A DNA stretch of 64,000 bases from Nicotiana tabacum (taxonomy: Eukaryota > Streptophyta > Magnoliopsida > Solanales > Solanaceae). The position numbers and the translations under genes were made by a program. Position 1 is the first letter of the stretch; each line of letters begins with the position of its first letter. Of this stretch, positions 10,681 to 23,206 are shown one piece after another. Location: NCBI RefSeq assembly GCF_000715075.1, contig NC_134080.1, positions 39,908,758 through 39,972,757 of the forward strand, read 5' to 3'. The notes beneath the pieces were generated by a model. The model was given only the letters and a program-made list of their open reading frames with translations, did no database searches and was not told where the DNA came from.

Positions 10681-11862
10681 AACTAAGACTGGTGGTGTTG
10701 ACAGGTATTCCTTGATCCTGTCGAAAGCTCTTTGGCAATCATCAGTCCATTTGGTAGCGGCATCCTTTTCAACATCTTAAAGATCGGCTCACAGATAACT
10801 GTAGATTGTGCTATGAACCGGCTGATGTAGTTAAGTCTCCCCAAGAAATTCATCAAGTCCTTCTTATTCTTTGGCGGTGGCAATTCTTGAATAGCTTTGA
10901 CCTTTGATGGATCCAGTTCTATTCCTTGGCGACTCACGATAAACCCCAAGTAGTTTTCCGGCAGGAACCCCAAATGCACATTTAGCGGGATTCAGTTTTA
11001 GGTTGTACCTCCGTAATCTGTTGAAGAACTTCCTCAAATCTTTCATGTGGTCAGTGGCTTTCTTAGATTTGATAATAACATCATCTACGTACACCTTTAT
11101 CTCCTTGTGTATCATATCGTGGAAGATGGTAGTCATGGCCCTCATGTAGGTGGCCCCTGCATTCTTCAGGCCGAATGGAATCATCTTGTAACAGTATATT
11201 CCCCACGGCGTAATGAAAGCCGTTTTCTCAGCATCTTCTTCATCCATCCAGATCTGATGATACCCAGCGAAACAATCCATAAATGACTGCAATTCATGCT
11301 TGGCGTAATTGTCAATCAGGATGTGTATGTTTGGCAAGGGGAAGTTGTCTTTTGGACTGGCCCAGTTGAGATCCCAATAGTCGACAAAGACTCTGACCTT
11401 CCTATCCTTCTTTGGTACTGGCACAATGTTGGCTAAACATGTTGGGTATTCTACTACCCTGAGAACCTTGGCTTTAACTTGCTTAGTGGCTTCTTCCTTG
11501 ATTTTCAGACTCATGTCGGGCTTAAACTTTCTGAGCTTTTGCTTTACCGGAGGACACGTTGGATCGGTTGGAAGTTTGTGAGCCACAATAGATGTACTCA
11601 GACCAGTCATGTCATCATACGACCAAGCGAATATGTCTTCATATTCCCTTAGAAATTTTGTGTATTCCTTCTTTTCTGATGGCGATAAGTGGACACTAAT
11701 TCTCGTTTCTTTGACGTTCTCTGCATCTCCCAAGTTAACAATCTCAGTCTCGTCCAGGTTGTACTTAGGTCTATTCTCGAAATTCTCAACTTCCTTAACA
11801 ACCTCTTCTGGTATTTCATTTTCTCTAAATCTGTGTCCATTTGTTGTGTTGTCTCGTCGCAC
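10681..11862 (-). pseudogene. Tat-B reverse transcriptase
   Basis: A 332-codon minus-strand frame (10864-11862) contains the RT palm motifs FPLPNIHILID, FMDCFAGYHQIWM, MIPFGLKNAGATY and the catalytic YVDD (codons at 11080-11091). A frameshift near 10980 moves the thumb/connection part (ENYLGFIVSRQGIELDP, LMNFLGRLNYISRF) to another frame at 10683-10979. This enzyme would copy element RNA into DNA; here it cannot be made as one protein. Confidence 0.92.
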
Positions 11863-12519
11863 GTCACAGTCATCGGTTCATCAAGATAAGTAATAGTAAT
11901 GTTGTATAAGTAAAGTAATGAGAGAAAATAATAGTAATAAGTGTTGATTCATAAGGAAAGTTAAAAATGCTTTGATAAATTGCATAATCGTTTTGAACAT
12001 TGGAGATCTTATTGCGGGAATTAAAATGCGAAAGGAAAATCATTTAGTAAATAAAAACAGTGCATGATGCTTGTTTTAGCCTTGCTACCCCAAGGCTCAT
12101 CGGGCTCTGGTTGTCCTGATGGTCCAGTTATTGAAACATGCCCCTCTGCTCACGGCATGTATGGAAGGGCCTCCCTCCCCCTCCTCCTCGAGAACAACAC
12201 AACAGTCCATGTCATTGTCTTCTAGGAACAAATTCCTCATCGCTGCAAGTGCTTCTTCTTCTTCTGACCCATAGATAACACCAGCCGGTTGGAAAGTCCG
12301 CTCCAAGTGTGGTATTGGCTGCTCCAGCGGATAGTAAGGACCACGCCATGGTGGCTACCAGTGGTTGAATTCCTCCCAGGTGTACTCATATCCCAGACCG
12401 AAAGTAGTGCCATGCTTCTTGAGCTTTATGGGCTTAGCGATTCCTTGGAGATTCTTGCCGAGCCCTTTGCCAGGTTTGTACCCACACCAATTTAGTATAC
12501 TCTCGATCTTGTTATCCCA
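11863..12519 (-). pseudogene. Tat-B protease-RT linker
   Basis: Contains a 69-codon minus-strand frame (12097-12306) with AAMRNLFLEDNDMDCC and an acidic stretch, the usual low-complexity linker of Tat Pol between protease and RT. Both sides of it are frameshifted or stopped. Confidence 0.65.
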
Positions 12520-13365
12520 CTATTTGTCTTTGTCAACAGCATTCACCCGTTCGATATGATGGTAAGTCTCTCCACCTAGCTTTCTTCTCCCCTCGATTGA
12601 TGGAATGGTCTGGCGACTGTATATAGGGTTGCTACCGTCACCGTGAATGATCACTTCCTGGTGATTCCACTCAAATTTTACTGCCTGATGCAGTGTTGAG
12701 GCTATGGCCCCAGCAGCATAGATCCATGGCCGTCCTAATAGCAAATTGTAAGATGCTAGCACGTCTATCACTTGGAAATCAACGTCGAACCAAGTTGGCC
12801 CCATCTGTAAGCACAGACTAATTTCCCCAATGGTGGACCATTGGGAACCGTCAAAAGCTTTCACGTTAATGGCTCCATCCTTTATCTCGTGCAGTCCCCT
12901 ACCCAACTTCTTGAGTGTTACCAATGGACAAATGTTGAGGCTGGAACCCCCATCAATCAAGATCCTGGTGATAAAGTAATCCTCGCATTGCACAGTGATG
13001 TGCAGTGCTTTGTTGTGCCCCAACCCTTCAGGCGGTAGCTCATCCTCATGAAAAGTAATGTTGTGACTCTCCAATACCTGTCTGACCATGTTAGCCATTT
13101 CTTCGCCAGTAATGTTGCTTGGCATGTATGCTTTACTTAGCAACCTCAACAAAGCATTCTTGTGTGCCTCAGAATTTTGTAGCAAAGCAAGTATGGAGAT
13201 TTGCGCCGGTGTTTTGTTCAACTGGTCGATGACCGAGTATTCTTTGGCATGTATCTTTCTCCAAAGATCATCTGTACTTGTCTCAATGATGGGTGATTGA
13301 TTGGAGGCCTGCTTGCTTGACTCAGCTAGGTGTTCAGGGGTAGATACCCTACCAGTTCTTGTCAT
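12520..13365 (-). pseudogene. Tat-B retropepsin-like protease
   Basis: A 281-codon minus-strand frame. The active-site region reads ILIDGGSSLNICP at residues about 136-147 (D138), followed by a second-half motif LLGRPWIYAAGA near residue 215. Most retropepsins have D-T/S-G; the D-G-G form here is a variant. A methionine-rich upstream part belongs to the gag-protease junction. The frame is uninterrupted within the domain, but flanking gag and linker are broken. Confidence 0.85.
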
Positions 13366-15463
13366 ACCCTGTGTAGCAATAGTTTCTTCGAACCTAACCT
13401 TGCCTTTCCTCCTTGCCTCGGCTGTATAGTCCTATGGTATAGCCTTTGTATGGAATGGTGTTACAGCAGACATCGCCACTAGGATCGGCGTAGACATCTT
13501 CACTCCGAACGGAGCATGTGCTTTGGGTGGTAAAACTGCAACTTCGAATGGTGTAGGTGCATTTGTTGGAGACACAAATTTGACCTCAATTGGTGCTGGT
13601 GTCTCAAGTGGAACGGACATATTCACCTCAGCGTCCCAGATGGCTGAATCTGGACTATGATTGGATTAAGAGTAACTATTGGTTTCTTTGGATCATCACC
13701 TTCTATGATCAACCCAATTGACCCCTCGGGATCCCAATCATCCTCTACTTCGATCATGTGAACACCTCCACCCTTATGGTCTGGCAGAGGGTTATTGCGG
13801 ACATTCGGAGCGGGCTCCTTTGCCACAATAATCTTGTTGTCAATCAAAGTCTGGATCTTGTCCTTCAAAGAACGACATTCATCGATGGTGTGCCCCTTCA
13901 TGTCGGAATGGTATGCACAGGATTTGTTTGGATTGACCCATTGAGAAGGGTTCTCAAGGGTTATGGCAGGGAAAGGGGTGACATAACCAGCGGCTTTGAG
14001 TCTCTTGTATTAATGGTCAATGGGTTCAGCAATGGATGTATACTGTTTAGGAGGTCTGCGGTCAAAATTTGGTCGAGGTCTAGGGAAGTTTTGGCGTGTA
14101 GGAGGTGATTGATGGTAGGATGGTTGAGCGTTGTAGACCTGGTAAACATGTGCGGGTTGGGAATATCTGGGTGAAGTAGGTTGATATGTGGGAGGTAGAG
14201 ATGACTGATAAGTGGGTGGTGGAGTTTGGTAAGAGGGTGAGGGTACTTGGTAGTTTGGAGTAGGCTGATATGTGAGTTGAGACACTGGGTAGCTTTGGTA
14301 TCTAATGGGAGATTTGGTTCTCTGTGCCACCATGACGGCTCCTACATCCCTTTTCTTGGACACACCACCGGACTATAAGGCCTTATTTGTGGCTTGCAGG
14401 GCCTCAAAGTTTGTAACCATACCGCTTTTGATTCCCTTTTCAATCCTTTCACCCAGCTTGATAATGTCAGAAAATTTGTGGCTCTCGATCATCATTAGTC
14501 ATTCATAATATTACGGGTTCTAAGCCCGAACAAAGAATTTGTTCATTTGTTCCTCTTCTAGGGTAGGTCTGACCTTAGCAGCTTTGGACCTCCAGCGAGT
14601 AACATACTCGCGAAACGTTTCTGTAGGTTCTTCTTTAGATTCTGAATGTAGAATACATCCAGCGCATTCTCCGTGTTGAACCTGAACCTATCCATAAAAT
14701 CGGACGCCATGCCTACCCAACCTGACCACTTCTTCGGATCTTGGCTAATGTACCAAGATAGAGCATCTCCTTTCAGACTCCTCATGAACAGCTTCATGCG
14801 GATTCTCTCGTCTTTCCCTACTCCAACCAGCTTGTCACAGTATGTTCTCAAATGTACTCTCGGATCCCCTATACTATCAAACATCTCGAACTTAGGAGGT
14901 TTGTACCCCTCGGGCAGTTCGACGTCGGGCTGTATGCAAAGATCTTCATAGTTCAGCCCCTCAATTCCTTTGCTTCCTTCGACGCCTTGAATCCGGCTAG
15001 TCAATTTCTTGAGTTCTTCAACCAGATTCCTGATGAGCAAGTCTTTATCATCAGACTCGGGTGCGCTTGAGATGGGTTGGGTGGAGTGTGACATGGTCTT
15101 CACGTAGATAGGGGTGTTATGAAAGTGGTCATTTGTGGAGTTTTGGGGTTCCGGGATGAGTAGTGGAGTTTTGTTGGAAGTATGGAAGGTGTTGCAGTGG
15201 TGGTGAGGAGCGGGATGGTTTTGTGGCTTTGGGATATTTTGTGGAGGTCTGGGGTTCTGAGCATTTGGGAAATTAACATCCGGAGTGGTGAGGAAAAATG
15301 ACAGATTTGCCAGGTTCCGAACCTGATCAAGCTCTTCTTGGAATTTCAACAGTTTTTTTTCAAGTTAGGATGCACTTTCCTTAGGAACCAGAGTACCATG
15401 ACCATGAGTGACATCTACCCATTCAGTTGAGTTCTTCTTTCTAGCGTTGTTCGAATCTTTCAT
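13366..15463 (-). pseudogene. Tat-B gag
   Basis: The minus-strand start codon is at 15463 (MKDSNNARKKN). An in-frame stop lies near 15366, followed by a 263-codon frame (14558-15349) with the capsid-like retrotrans_gag region (GYKPPKFEMFDSIGDPRVHL, RSLKGDALSWY). After further frameshifts there is a proline/tyrosine-rich segment (14010-14363) and a zinc finger CAYHSDMKGHTIDEC (about 13873-13918) of C-x2-H-x5-H-x4-C type. Gag would form the virus-like particle and bind RNA; this copy is disrupted. Confidence 0.88.
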
Positions 15464-16867
15464 TTTTCCTTTGTTCTTGTTTTTGACAGGAGTAAGAGGA
15501 GGAGTGGGTGGAGGGCCCCTGGATCTCGTTGAATAAGATGATGTTGCCAGAGTGCACGATCTAACCTTTAGGGAGGGGAATAATAAACAAAAAGTAAAAA
15601 CAAAAAGATAACAAGTTAGTGAGGATTATAAGAAAATGTTGCGATATTTAAACACATAGTTCAAGAATGTAAATCATGTCTTATTTTGAAACCTCTTTAT
15701 GCCCGAGGTAGGCCTAGCGACAAGTTGATTTGGAGAACTTAGAATGCTAAATGCCTCATTTTATTGATAGAAAATAAGACGAATCCCAATCAACACTAAA
15801 TAAACAGGAAATAAATGTCACTACTAGCCATTGGTCTTATTACATTCATAAAACGAAAAAGAAAATTCCTATATACTTGATCCCAGAAGGACCTTCCTCA
15901 GGTTGAATGCTCTCGTTGATCAGATCCTCCAGTTCGCGTAGGTTCACCAGTAAAAATGCCTTTGCCAGGTGTTCTCCTTCGTTTCTCTCAGCGCTCTGGC
16001 AGTCGGTGACTCTTTTCCTTCCAATTCCAGCAGACTGTATTCCAGATATTCCAACTTTTCGCTTGTTTTGGCGACCCTCTCTTTCCACTCATTGATTTGG
16101 TCATTTGATGGAAGACTCTTCCACCAGTCTAGCAAGAGTGAAGGTATCCTAACCATAACAAAGTCGGGGACCTCGTTCTTCATTTTCTGCAAAACAAAAG
16201 AGTTAAGACCCTACCCCCACCAGACTCGACTATTTAACATCAACAATTAGCATGAAGCATTTAGTTCTTCCAATAAATGTACAGAACGTGGTGATGTCCG
16301 TTTGGGTTTAGGGAAACCCGGTGAACTTTGGACAAGGCTATCTTAAAGAGTCATTATGCGGACAAGATAACTGACATGGCTAGGTTTGACCATGATACAT
16401 GCACAGTTTAAATAGAGTAAGGTTTCTATGGGGTTTTAGACCGGTACCCTTGAGCGGACAACTCAAGGGGTAAAGGAACGGAACCATAGACTACACCGTT
16501 GATCGACTGGTTTTACTGCAAATACGTCTTTTTGGGATTTAGGGGGTGATAATATCGGAAGAGCGCAACCACTTATTATAAGCGTTGCTATGGTATTTGT
16601 TTGGCACGAGTGGAATATGATGTTAAGCATGATTATGCAATAATTAAAGCAGGTTGTCACGTATTTGCACGTTAGGAAAGCAGTAAATACAACATTTTTT
16701 CATAGTTTAAAGCGATAGTAAAGGAAAGTAATAAAGGAAAGAAACAAAAAGACAAGTCAGTTTTGCAATTAAAAAGAAAATTGAATGCTTGAAAGAAATA
16801 AACAAATAATTGCGTATAAAGAAACATAATTTCACAATCATAGTCTAAAATGGTAAAAGCCTAAAAC
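15464..16867 (-). other. Tat-B leader with a coiled-coil ORF remnant
   Basis: Between primer site and gag. The segment 15846-16192 keeps two overlapping minus-strand frames: PSLLLDWWKSLPSNDQINEW, then a heptad-like helical stretch (LEYLEYSLLELEGK), then in the other frame LRELEDLINESIQPEEG. This suggests a frameshifted small protein upstream of gag, as Ogre elements have. The rest (about 15500-15845 and 16193-16867) shows nothing I recognise. Confidence 0.55.
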
Positions 16868-16885
16868 TCCCCAGCAGAGTCGCCA
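16868..16885 (-). other. Primer binding site of Tat-B (tRNA-Arg)
   Basis: On the minus strand this reads TGGCGACTCTGCTGGGGA, three bases inside the LTR edge. From memory it matches the 3' end of plant tRNA-Arg(ACG) except for one base; Ogre/Tat elements are known to use tRNA-Arg. Confidence 0.8.
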
Positions 16886-18039
16886 TGCTGTCGCGCCCCT
16901 TTTTTCTCGCGAAATTGAGTTTATGACATTTGGAAGGACAACTCATTCCTTTTGGGAATTGGGTTTGCATTTGAAGAGTCGTCATCCTAATGATTAGGAT
17001 GCATTAGGACACCAAAAGAATTTGATTTGAACAACCAGAGATTGAGTAAGGGCTTGAAATTATTCCAAGGGGAAGGTGTTAGGCACCCCTCAGAATCCAT
17101 TAGTGTGGTTCCCGGCCAAACTATTATTGTGCATTTGGGTGCAAATAATATATAGACAAATAAGGCTCAAATAAGAGAGGATTTCACATATAAAAGTTTG
17201 AAAATAAACAAAGTTTGGAAGAGCACTTAAGAAGGCTGATTTTAGAAAATAAGGAGTAAAAAAATGCCAAGGAAATAAGAATAAAGAGAGGGAGGTCCTA
17301 GGTTTATTTAAAATATGGATCACATCAATGCAATACCCGGTAATCACTCCTCAAAAAAGGAGTTACACGTGATATTAGCGCACCGGTCATCATATCCATA
17401 TATACCCTTCCCACCCCGTTAAGGTATTTAAAGCGCGGATTAGTCTCGTTCACTTATTGCATTCTATTACCCATCCCAATCCTATTAGTCCCGGAGGAAT
17501 TTAGGACTATTAATCCTAAAAGGGGGGGACATACAGAACACCTATTGCAAATTGGGGGAAAGCACATAACAAGCAGAGGTTCAGATATACCTCCTTAAAC
17601 AAAGAAACACGTAATTAGCATGACTTACACATACTGTTTAGGTCTGATTATAAGTATTATATACGAAGAAGGGCGGTTGTTGAGGCAGTTTTAGTTTATT
17701 ACATAACTCAGATAAGAAGTTCGAATCAGGCCTGCCTGTTGGTTGTAACAACTAACAGAAGCAGATTCGGTTTATAATTATACTCTAAGGCTTTCCTAAG
17801 TGTTAGACAAGGATCCTATAGGCATGGCATCTACTAGATTCAGAAAAACAATGAAACAATAAGGCTCGAAATGAACTGTTTGAATGCATGCTCGTTAAAC
17901 TTGCTAAATGATAGAATCAGATTATTAAAAGAGAGGCACGATTTAAGCGAATTGATTAAAAGCTCTACAACTGACAGTACCCATTATTACTGATTTTAGA
18001 TTTATGCTTAAGTGAAGTGGATCAGATTCGATTAGGAAC

Positions 18040-18420
18040 TCCTATAGGCATGCTTTTTACGCGTTGTTGATTTTAAACCTTGTAGACATGGTGTAAAAAA
18101 TGCAGAAGCCTTATAGACTTAGTATCTAAATGCATAAGGCTGGGTTTAAACCTAGAAACATGGTATCTAGCTTGCAGAATTTGTTTAAAACCTACGAGCA
18201 TGGTATCGAGATGTAATTGAATAGGTAGAATCGACAATCTTATAGGCATGGTTTCTATATGAAGTTGAGTATGCAGAATTCAGAATGGACCTATAGGCAT
18301 GATTTCTATATGCATTTTGAATATGCAGAATTTAGAACACCTATAGACATGGTTTCTATATGAAAGTTGGATATGCAGGAATAGAGTAATCTTATAGTCA
18401 TGATTTCTACCCTTTGCATA
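18040..18420 (-). repeat. Diverged short-period repeats in the Tat-B LTR
   Basis: About eight copies of a core like CCTATAGGCATGGTTTCTAT followed by ATGCAGAAT, spaced roughly 50-60 bp (for example near 18240, 18290, 18340 and 18390). Copies are diverged, so the duplication is old. Confidence 0.6.
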
Positions 18421-20329
18421 CATAGTTACCCACTATTTTTCACTAACCATCCCCAAGTGTTTATTACAAATTATTACAACCCAGAATAAATAAAAATACA
18501 TCAAAAAAATACAACCAGAGGAAGCCTGATTCTTGACTTCCTCTCTGAGTTATGAGATAGACCAACTCAAGAGACCATTGATCCAAAGCCTTTCTTACAT
18601 TTGAGTGTGTCAAAGTTCCATAAGAGCCTCAATGGGACTCCGGGCAATGCTCACACCCAAATGTATTATCAGAATGGGGACAAGTGCAGTATAGAAGGGC
18701 CAACCCTCAAGTGTCCAAGTTCAGAGGGAGCTCAAAGGGGTCCCAAGGCAAGGCTCACAAGAGGGGGGGGCAGAACTTAAGGACTAAAAAGTGTGCAAGT
18801 GAAGAAGAGAATTCTAAAAGGGGGAAAAGAGAGGGAAACAGCTACAAATAAGTACACAAAAAGGGTTCAGGGGGAATAGGGAGATTGTAAAGAGCCTATT
18901 GCTTAAGCAAGGGCAGGCTTTAGGCATGCCCAGCAATGGAGGATGCTAGCATACCTATAAGCCTGTCAGAACACACACTATTAGAGGCTGGGATCCTAGG
19001 GAATCAAGTTTGATTCATGGACAATAAATTGCAGTATTGCCATGCCTCAAACTATAGCCTGAACACATAGGGATAGGGGTTTGGGGTACATAGTAGAACA
19101 GGCAGAAAGAAATTTCAGCATGCTAGAGTAAGTGCATTGAACTATACCTAAGTAGTAATCAGACATGCAGGTAAAGGTAGTAAATAAACACGTTGTTGTG
19201 ATTGCTGAAAATCTTAATCAGAACATACCAGTTTAAAGAAGCAAATAGAGAAAAAGCAGGCAGCAGGACTTGCAAACATGCCACAGTACAAGTAACAAGA
19301 GAGAATACTTTTGGGTGTAAGTGTGAGTTCAGAAAAAAGGTACGAGTGTTGGTGTCCTTATGTCAATGAAAGAGTCAGGTATTTATAGTGTGAAAACAAG
19401 CAGAAAATAAGGTAAGGATTATAGTTCAGAAATAATTAAGGAAATATATGTCAATTAAAATCAAATCAATATTAAAGACTTCCTTTAATTAAGGAATTAA
19501 ATCAAACGGCAGCATGCAAGTGCTAAATAAGGGAAGAAATCATATAGGGCTGAATATGACCAATAAGAAAATATTTCCAACATAGTACAAATACACAGTA
19601 GGTAATAGAGGCTAGGTTCATCAGACTCTAATCACGGAAAGGCCTGTAAGAATCCCATACCAATATAATCAAGGTAAGGGGATCAAATCGACTTAAGTAT
19701 AAAAGGTAGGAGTCGAAGGTTCGAAGGAAAGTATTCAAATGAATCCAAGAAGCAGGGAAGTCAGAAAGAATCAATTACAAGTGTGCAATCAGCATTACAC
19801 AAAGAGATTTGAAATCAGTCCACAATCAAAGGTTATTTTGAGAGGGAAATTTAGCATATAAAGGAGTGCATAACATTAGGCATGCAAGGCTGAACTCATG
19901 GCAAAGAGAATAATCACATGACAGTCACATAGGTCAAATTCACCATCTTAGTAATAGAAAAGGGGAGAGTATCAGAAGCATGCAAAAGGGTCAAGTAGAA
20001 AGCTTTTCTGAAAACTGTAATCCACTTCCAATGAGAATAGGAAATCGAAATCATATAAAGCACAGAAGTTGAAGCAGAGATTTCGAAACATAGTCGAGCA
20101 ACAGATGAAGTAGCTTCAGAAACCCAGATGGTTCCAAAGAGATTAGGGTTTTGAAACCAAACAAGTTCAGAGATGAGGAACCAAAAAATCACGTAGCAAT
20201 AGCCTCAAAACTCGGATGAACCCCCAAATTTTAGGGTTTTTACCATTAATCGAGTATAGAGATGAAAATAAGTAAATCAGGCAGAAATACTAACGAAATA
20301 AGTTCATAAATCCCAAAAGGGAACTAAGA

Positions 20330-20505
20330 CTCTTAGCATGCATTTTCCAGTAGAAGAAACTCATGAGAAACATAGTAAAAGAACAACATAATAAACACAG
20401 TAGAAGAACACATAAAGAAACATAGTAGAAGAACCACATAAGAAATATAGTAGAAGGAACACATAAGGAAACCAGTAGAAGAAACTCATGAGAAACACAG
20501 TAGAA
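20330..20505 (-). repeat. Short-period (about 30 bp) repeats in the Tat-B LTR
   Basis: Repeated AGTAGAAGAA(C)...CATGAGAAACA/CATAAGAAA units, about six copies with irregular spacing. Confidence 0.6.
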
Positions 20506-21695
20506 CATGTTAAAGATCAGAAAAAACCCTAAATCGGAAAAGATGAAGGTTTTGAAAGTAGAGTTTTGAAAGAAACTTTTGAGAAAACATTTGCAAGTTT
20601 AGGGTAAGCACAGATCTATAATGGATCTAAAAGAATCAGAAGAACCTCGAAATTTAGGGTTTTAGAAGAAACCCAGAGAGTGAGAAAGGCTTGGAAAACA
20701 TCGATCTAATCATGAGAAGTCAATATCAGGCTCGAACAACCATGGTTGGCCGGAGCAAGGTCGGAGACAGCCATGGAACTCGAATCGAACAACGTCTGGA
20801 CCCCGGTTTTTCATGGTTAGGCCTTGAAACTTCAGTTAACCAGGCGTGTAGGAGTTATAGGAGGCCGGTATAGGACTTCAATGGCCTTAGAAGCCATGGA
20901 TTCCAGTGATTTTAGGGTGGAAGTTAAGGGAGGCGGCTAGGGTTCGAGAAGCTTTGAGAGAGAAATGAGAGAAGGGGGGATTCAAGGGCGGCTATAGAAG
21001 CAAATGACATAGGGTTTGGGGGGTAGGTCAGGTTAAAAAAAGAAGGGGTGAATATGAGCCATTGATCTAAGTGATCAACGGCTGGGATTAAAAGGGAGAT
21101 CCGGGCGGGCTACTAAAATGGGTTGTGGGTTGGGTAGATTTAGGATTTGGGCTGGGTAATTGGGTTATTAGGTTGGGTTTAATTGGGGTGCCAAATCTGG
21201 CTAAAATTGAAATGCAAATGGGCTAACATTTAAATAGCCATTTTTTCCTTAGTTTCTTTATAAAAAATAGTAAAATGATTTCTGAACATAAACTAAAAGC
21301 ACTAAAATGATTAATAATATACAATTATCAAATTAAAAATACTGGAGTTAATTTTATAAACATAAATACGATTTATATTTTAAAAGAGGCCAATATTGCA
21401 ATTATATGCAATTTAGCTTTAAAAATGCCAAATAAATTTGTAAAAATATGCAAAAAATTATGTTAGCTATATTTTAGAACAAATATGAGAATACAACAAA
21501 TTAATTACTAAAAAGATAATTTTGGGAATAATTATTGGATTTTTTTGATAAAATAAGGCAATAAATTGATTTAAAAACTCTTAAAAATTAAGGAAAAATA
21601 AGAAAACCTTTGGACATACTTATATATGCATATACATTCTATTTTGAAAGTATTTTGTATATTAAAAATATACAGGAAAAAATTAGGTATCAACA

Positions 21696-22124
21696 ATACT
21701 AACATTAGTGCTATCTAACTAAGGAAAACAAAAGAAAACGCTCGACCACCTACTAACCTTTTACCCTACTCCTCGACCTTCATACCTTCCTATTAAAGGT
21801 CATGTCCTCAGTAAGCTCTAGCCGCGCCATGTCCTGCCTAATCACCTCTCCCCAAGACTTCTTTGTCCTACATCTACCCTTTCTCGTATCACCAAGATCA
21901 ACCTCTCACACCTCCTAACTGGAGCATCTGTGTTTCTCCTCTTAACATGCCCAAACCATCTCACTCTCGCCTCCCGCATATTATCCTCTACGGGGACCAT
22001 TCCCACCTTTTATCCCGAATAACTTCATTGCTAAACTTATAGAACTTGGTATGCTCGCACATCTATCTCAACATCCTCATTTCATCTACTTTCATATTCT
22101 GGACATGAGAGTTCTTGATTGACC
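21696..22124 (-). mobile_element. RTE-type LINE fragment, 3' coding end
   Basis: The minus-strand translation, across a few frameshifts and stops, gives the end of a RTE-clade LINE protein: [28 protein letters not shown], then IRQDMARLELTEDMT. It is homologous to the LINE in MEMO1 intron 1 (43070-43945). The copy is 5'-truncated near 22124, and its 3' tail is separated from it by the Tat-B insertion. Confidence 0.8.
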
Positions 22125-22286
22125 AGCAATTGAAAAATTTAAATAAAAATCCTTGTGAGCACTTGATATTTCTTCAACTTTCATAACAATTAGGAGAAAT
22201 ATAAAAAATGTTATTCGTTTCGTGTGGAGAAAATAATTGCATAAAAGGTGTTAAAGTTAACACTAGTGAAAATTAATTGTAACATT

Positions 22287-22965
22287 TGTTGGTATTATTC
22301 ATCTTTAGGTGTTATACTCTAATTTGATAATGCAAAGAATAAAAAACTTCTAATCCACAATTATCTGTGGTTAATTTTCATACCTCTCCACCATTAATTT
22401 TTGTAACATATCTAGATTGTATGTATATACAGAGTAGGAGAATGAAGTTACTACTTCATAAATAGTTCACATTCATAAATATGACGGCTTCTTAACTTTT
22501 GTGACTTTGTTTGTGAAAAGATATTAGCTTTTCAGAAAGTTTGAAGTTACTGTCTTTATGATAATTTTATCATTAAGACAAAAATAATGTTACATAACAT
22601 TAACTCCCATTTGATTCTTACATTTTTCTGATGGAAGAAACCGTAGCTGATTTGCCTATATAAGCATCATCATTTGTGAACTAAATAACCAACCAAAAAA
22701 TATTATTCTCTCATCCTCTCAAAAGACTATTCTTCTTCCTATTTTTCTGGGCAATTTCTTTTTGCAAACTCCAAACTTCCAGCAACGAGTGCATGTGTTT
22801 GGAAGTATTGTTGAATCTTGGAGAGCGACTAATCTTAACGATTTGCATTCAGTCGGACTAAAATCGCTTTCAAGGCAGTGGCTTGCCACGACACAGTATT
22901 GATTCGATAAGTTATTTATATTCTTTTATTATTTTTGGTCATTATTATCAAGTGTTTTTCTAACA
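22287..22965 (+). repeat. 5' LTR of copia-1 (679 bp)
   Basis: Starts TGTTGGTATT and ends TTTCTAACA. It aligns with 25628-26093 plus 42026-42215 with moderate divergence. No convincing primer binding site follows, so the PBS is mutated or lost. Confidence 0.93.
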
Positions 22966-22995
22966 ATGTAAAAGCAATTTCATAATATTGATCAA

Positions 22996-23206
22996 TGGCT
23001 ACTACTTTGACTAAAACTCTTCCCGATTTGTCAAAGCTTAGCCTTTGGATAGAAACAATTATAAGGGTTGGTCCCAGAGACTTTTGATTTTCATCGAACA
23101 ATTAGAAGTTGATTATGTTTTGTTCAACGAACCTTGTGCTAATGTTGTGTCTAATACTATTGTTGTTATTGATGGAAGGGATTTGCCCATAACTTGAGAT
23201 TTTTAA
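22996..23206 (+). pseudogene. Copia-1 gag N-terminal remnant
   Basis: Starts at ATG 22996 (MATTLTKTLPDL). A frameshift follows after about 15 codons, and the other frame then reads NYKGWSQRLLIFIEQLEVDY and FNEPCANVVSN, typical of the Ty1/copia gag start. A stop follows near 23190. The sequence then passes directly into integrase-derived sequence, so the rest of gag, protease and most of integrase is deleted. Confidence 0.75.

Larger units (their letters stand above)
9609..21695 (-). mobile_element. Tat-B: degenerate Tat-lineage Ty3/gypsy element, 5' two-thirds
   Basis: On the minus strand from right to left: 5' LTR (16889-21695), tRNA-Arg primer site, leader, gag, protease, RT, RNase H, additional RNase H. 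The element is cut at 9609 by element L, inside the spacer just before integrase. Its remaining integrase and 3' LTR should lie left of L. Frameshifts and stops in every domain make it older than L. The LTR starts TGTTGATACC on the minus strand, unlike the Tat-A family. It inserted into a RTE LINE; the right flank starts ATACT (21696-21700). Confidence 0.9.
16889..21695 (-). repeat. 5' LTR of Tat-B (4807 bp)
   Basis: Minus-strand boundaries are TGTTGATACC at 21695 and CGCGACA at 16889, next to the primer site. It holds no convincing ORF. Repeated short motifs of the type CCTATAGGCATGGTTTCTA occur at about 18040-18420, and AGAAAC(A/T)CATGAGAAACAYAGTAG-like repeats at about 20340-20500. The region at about 20930-21200 is richer in G and resembles the C-rich post-TATA region of the Tat-A LTRs. 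Confidence 0.88.
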
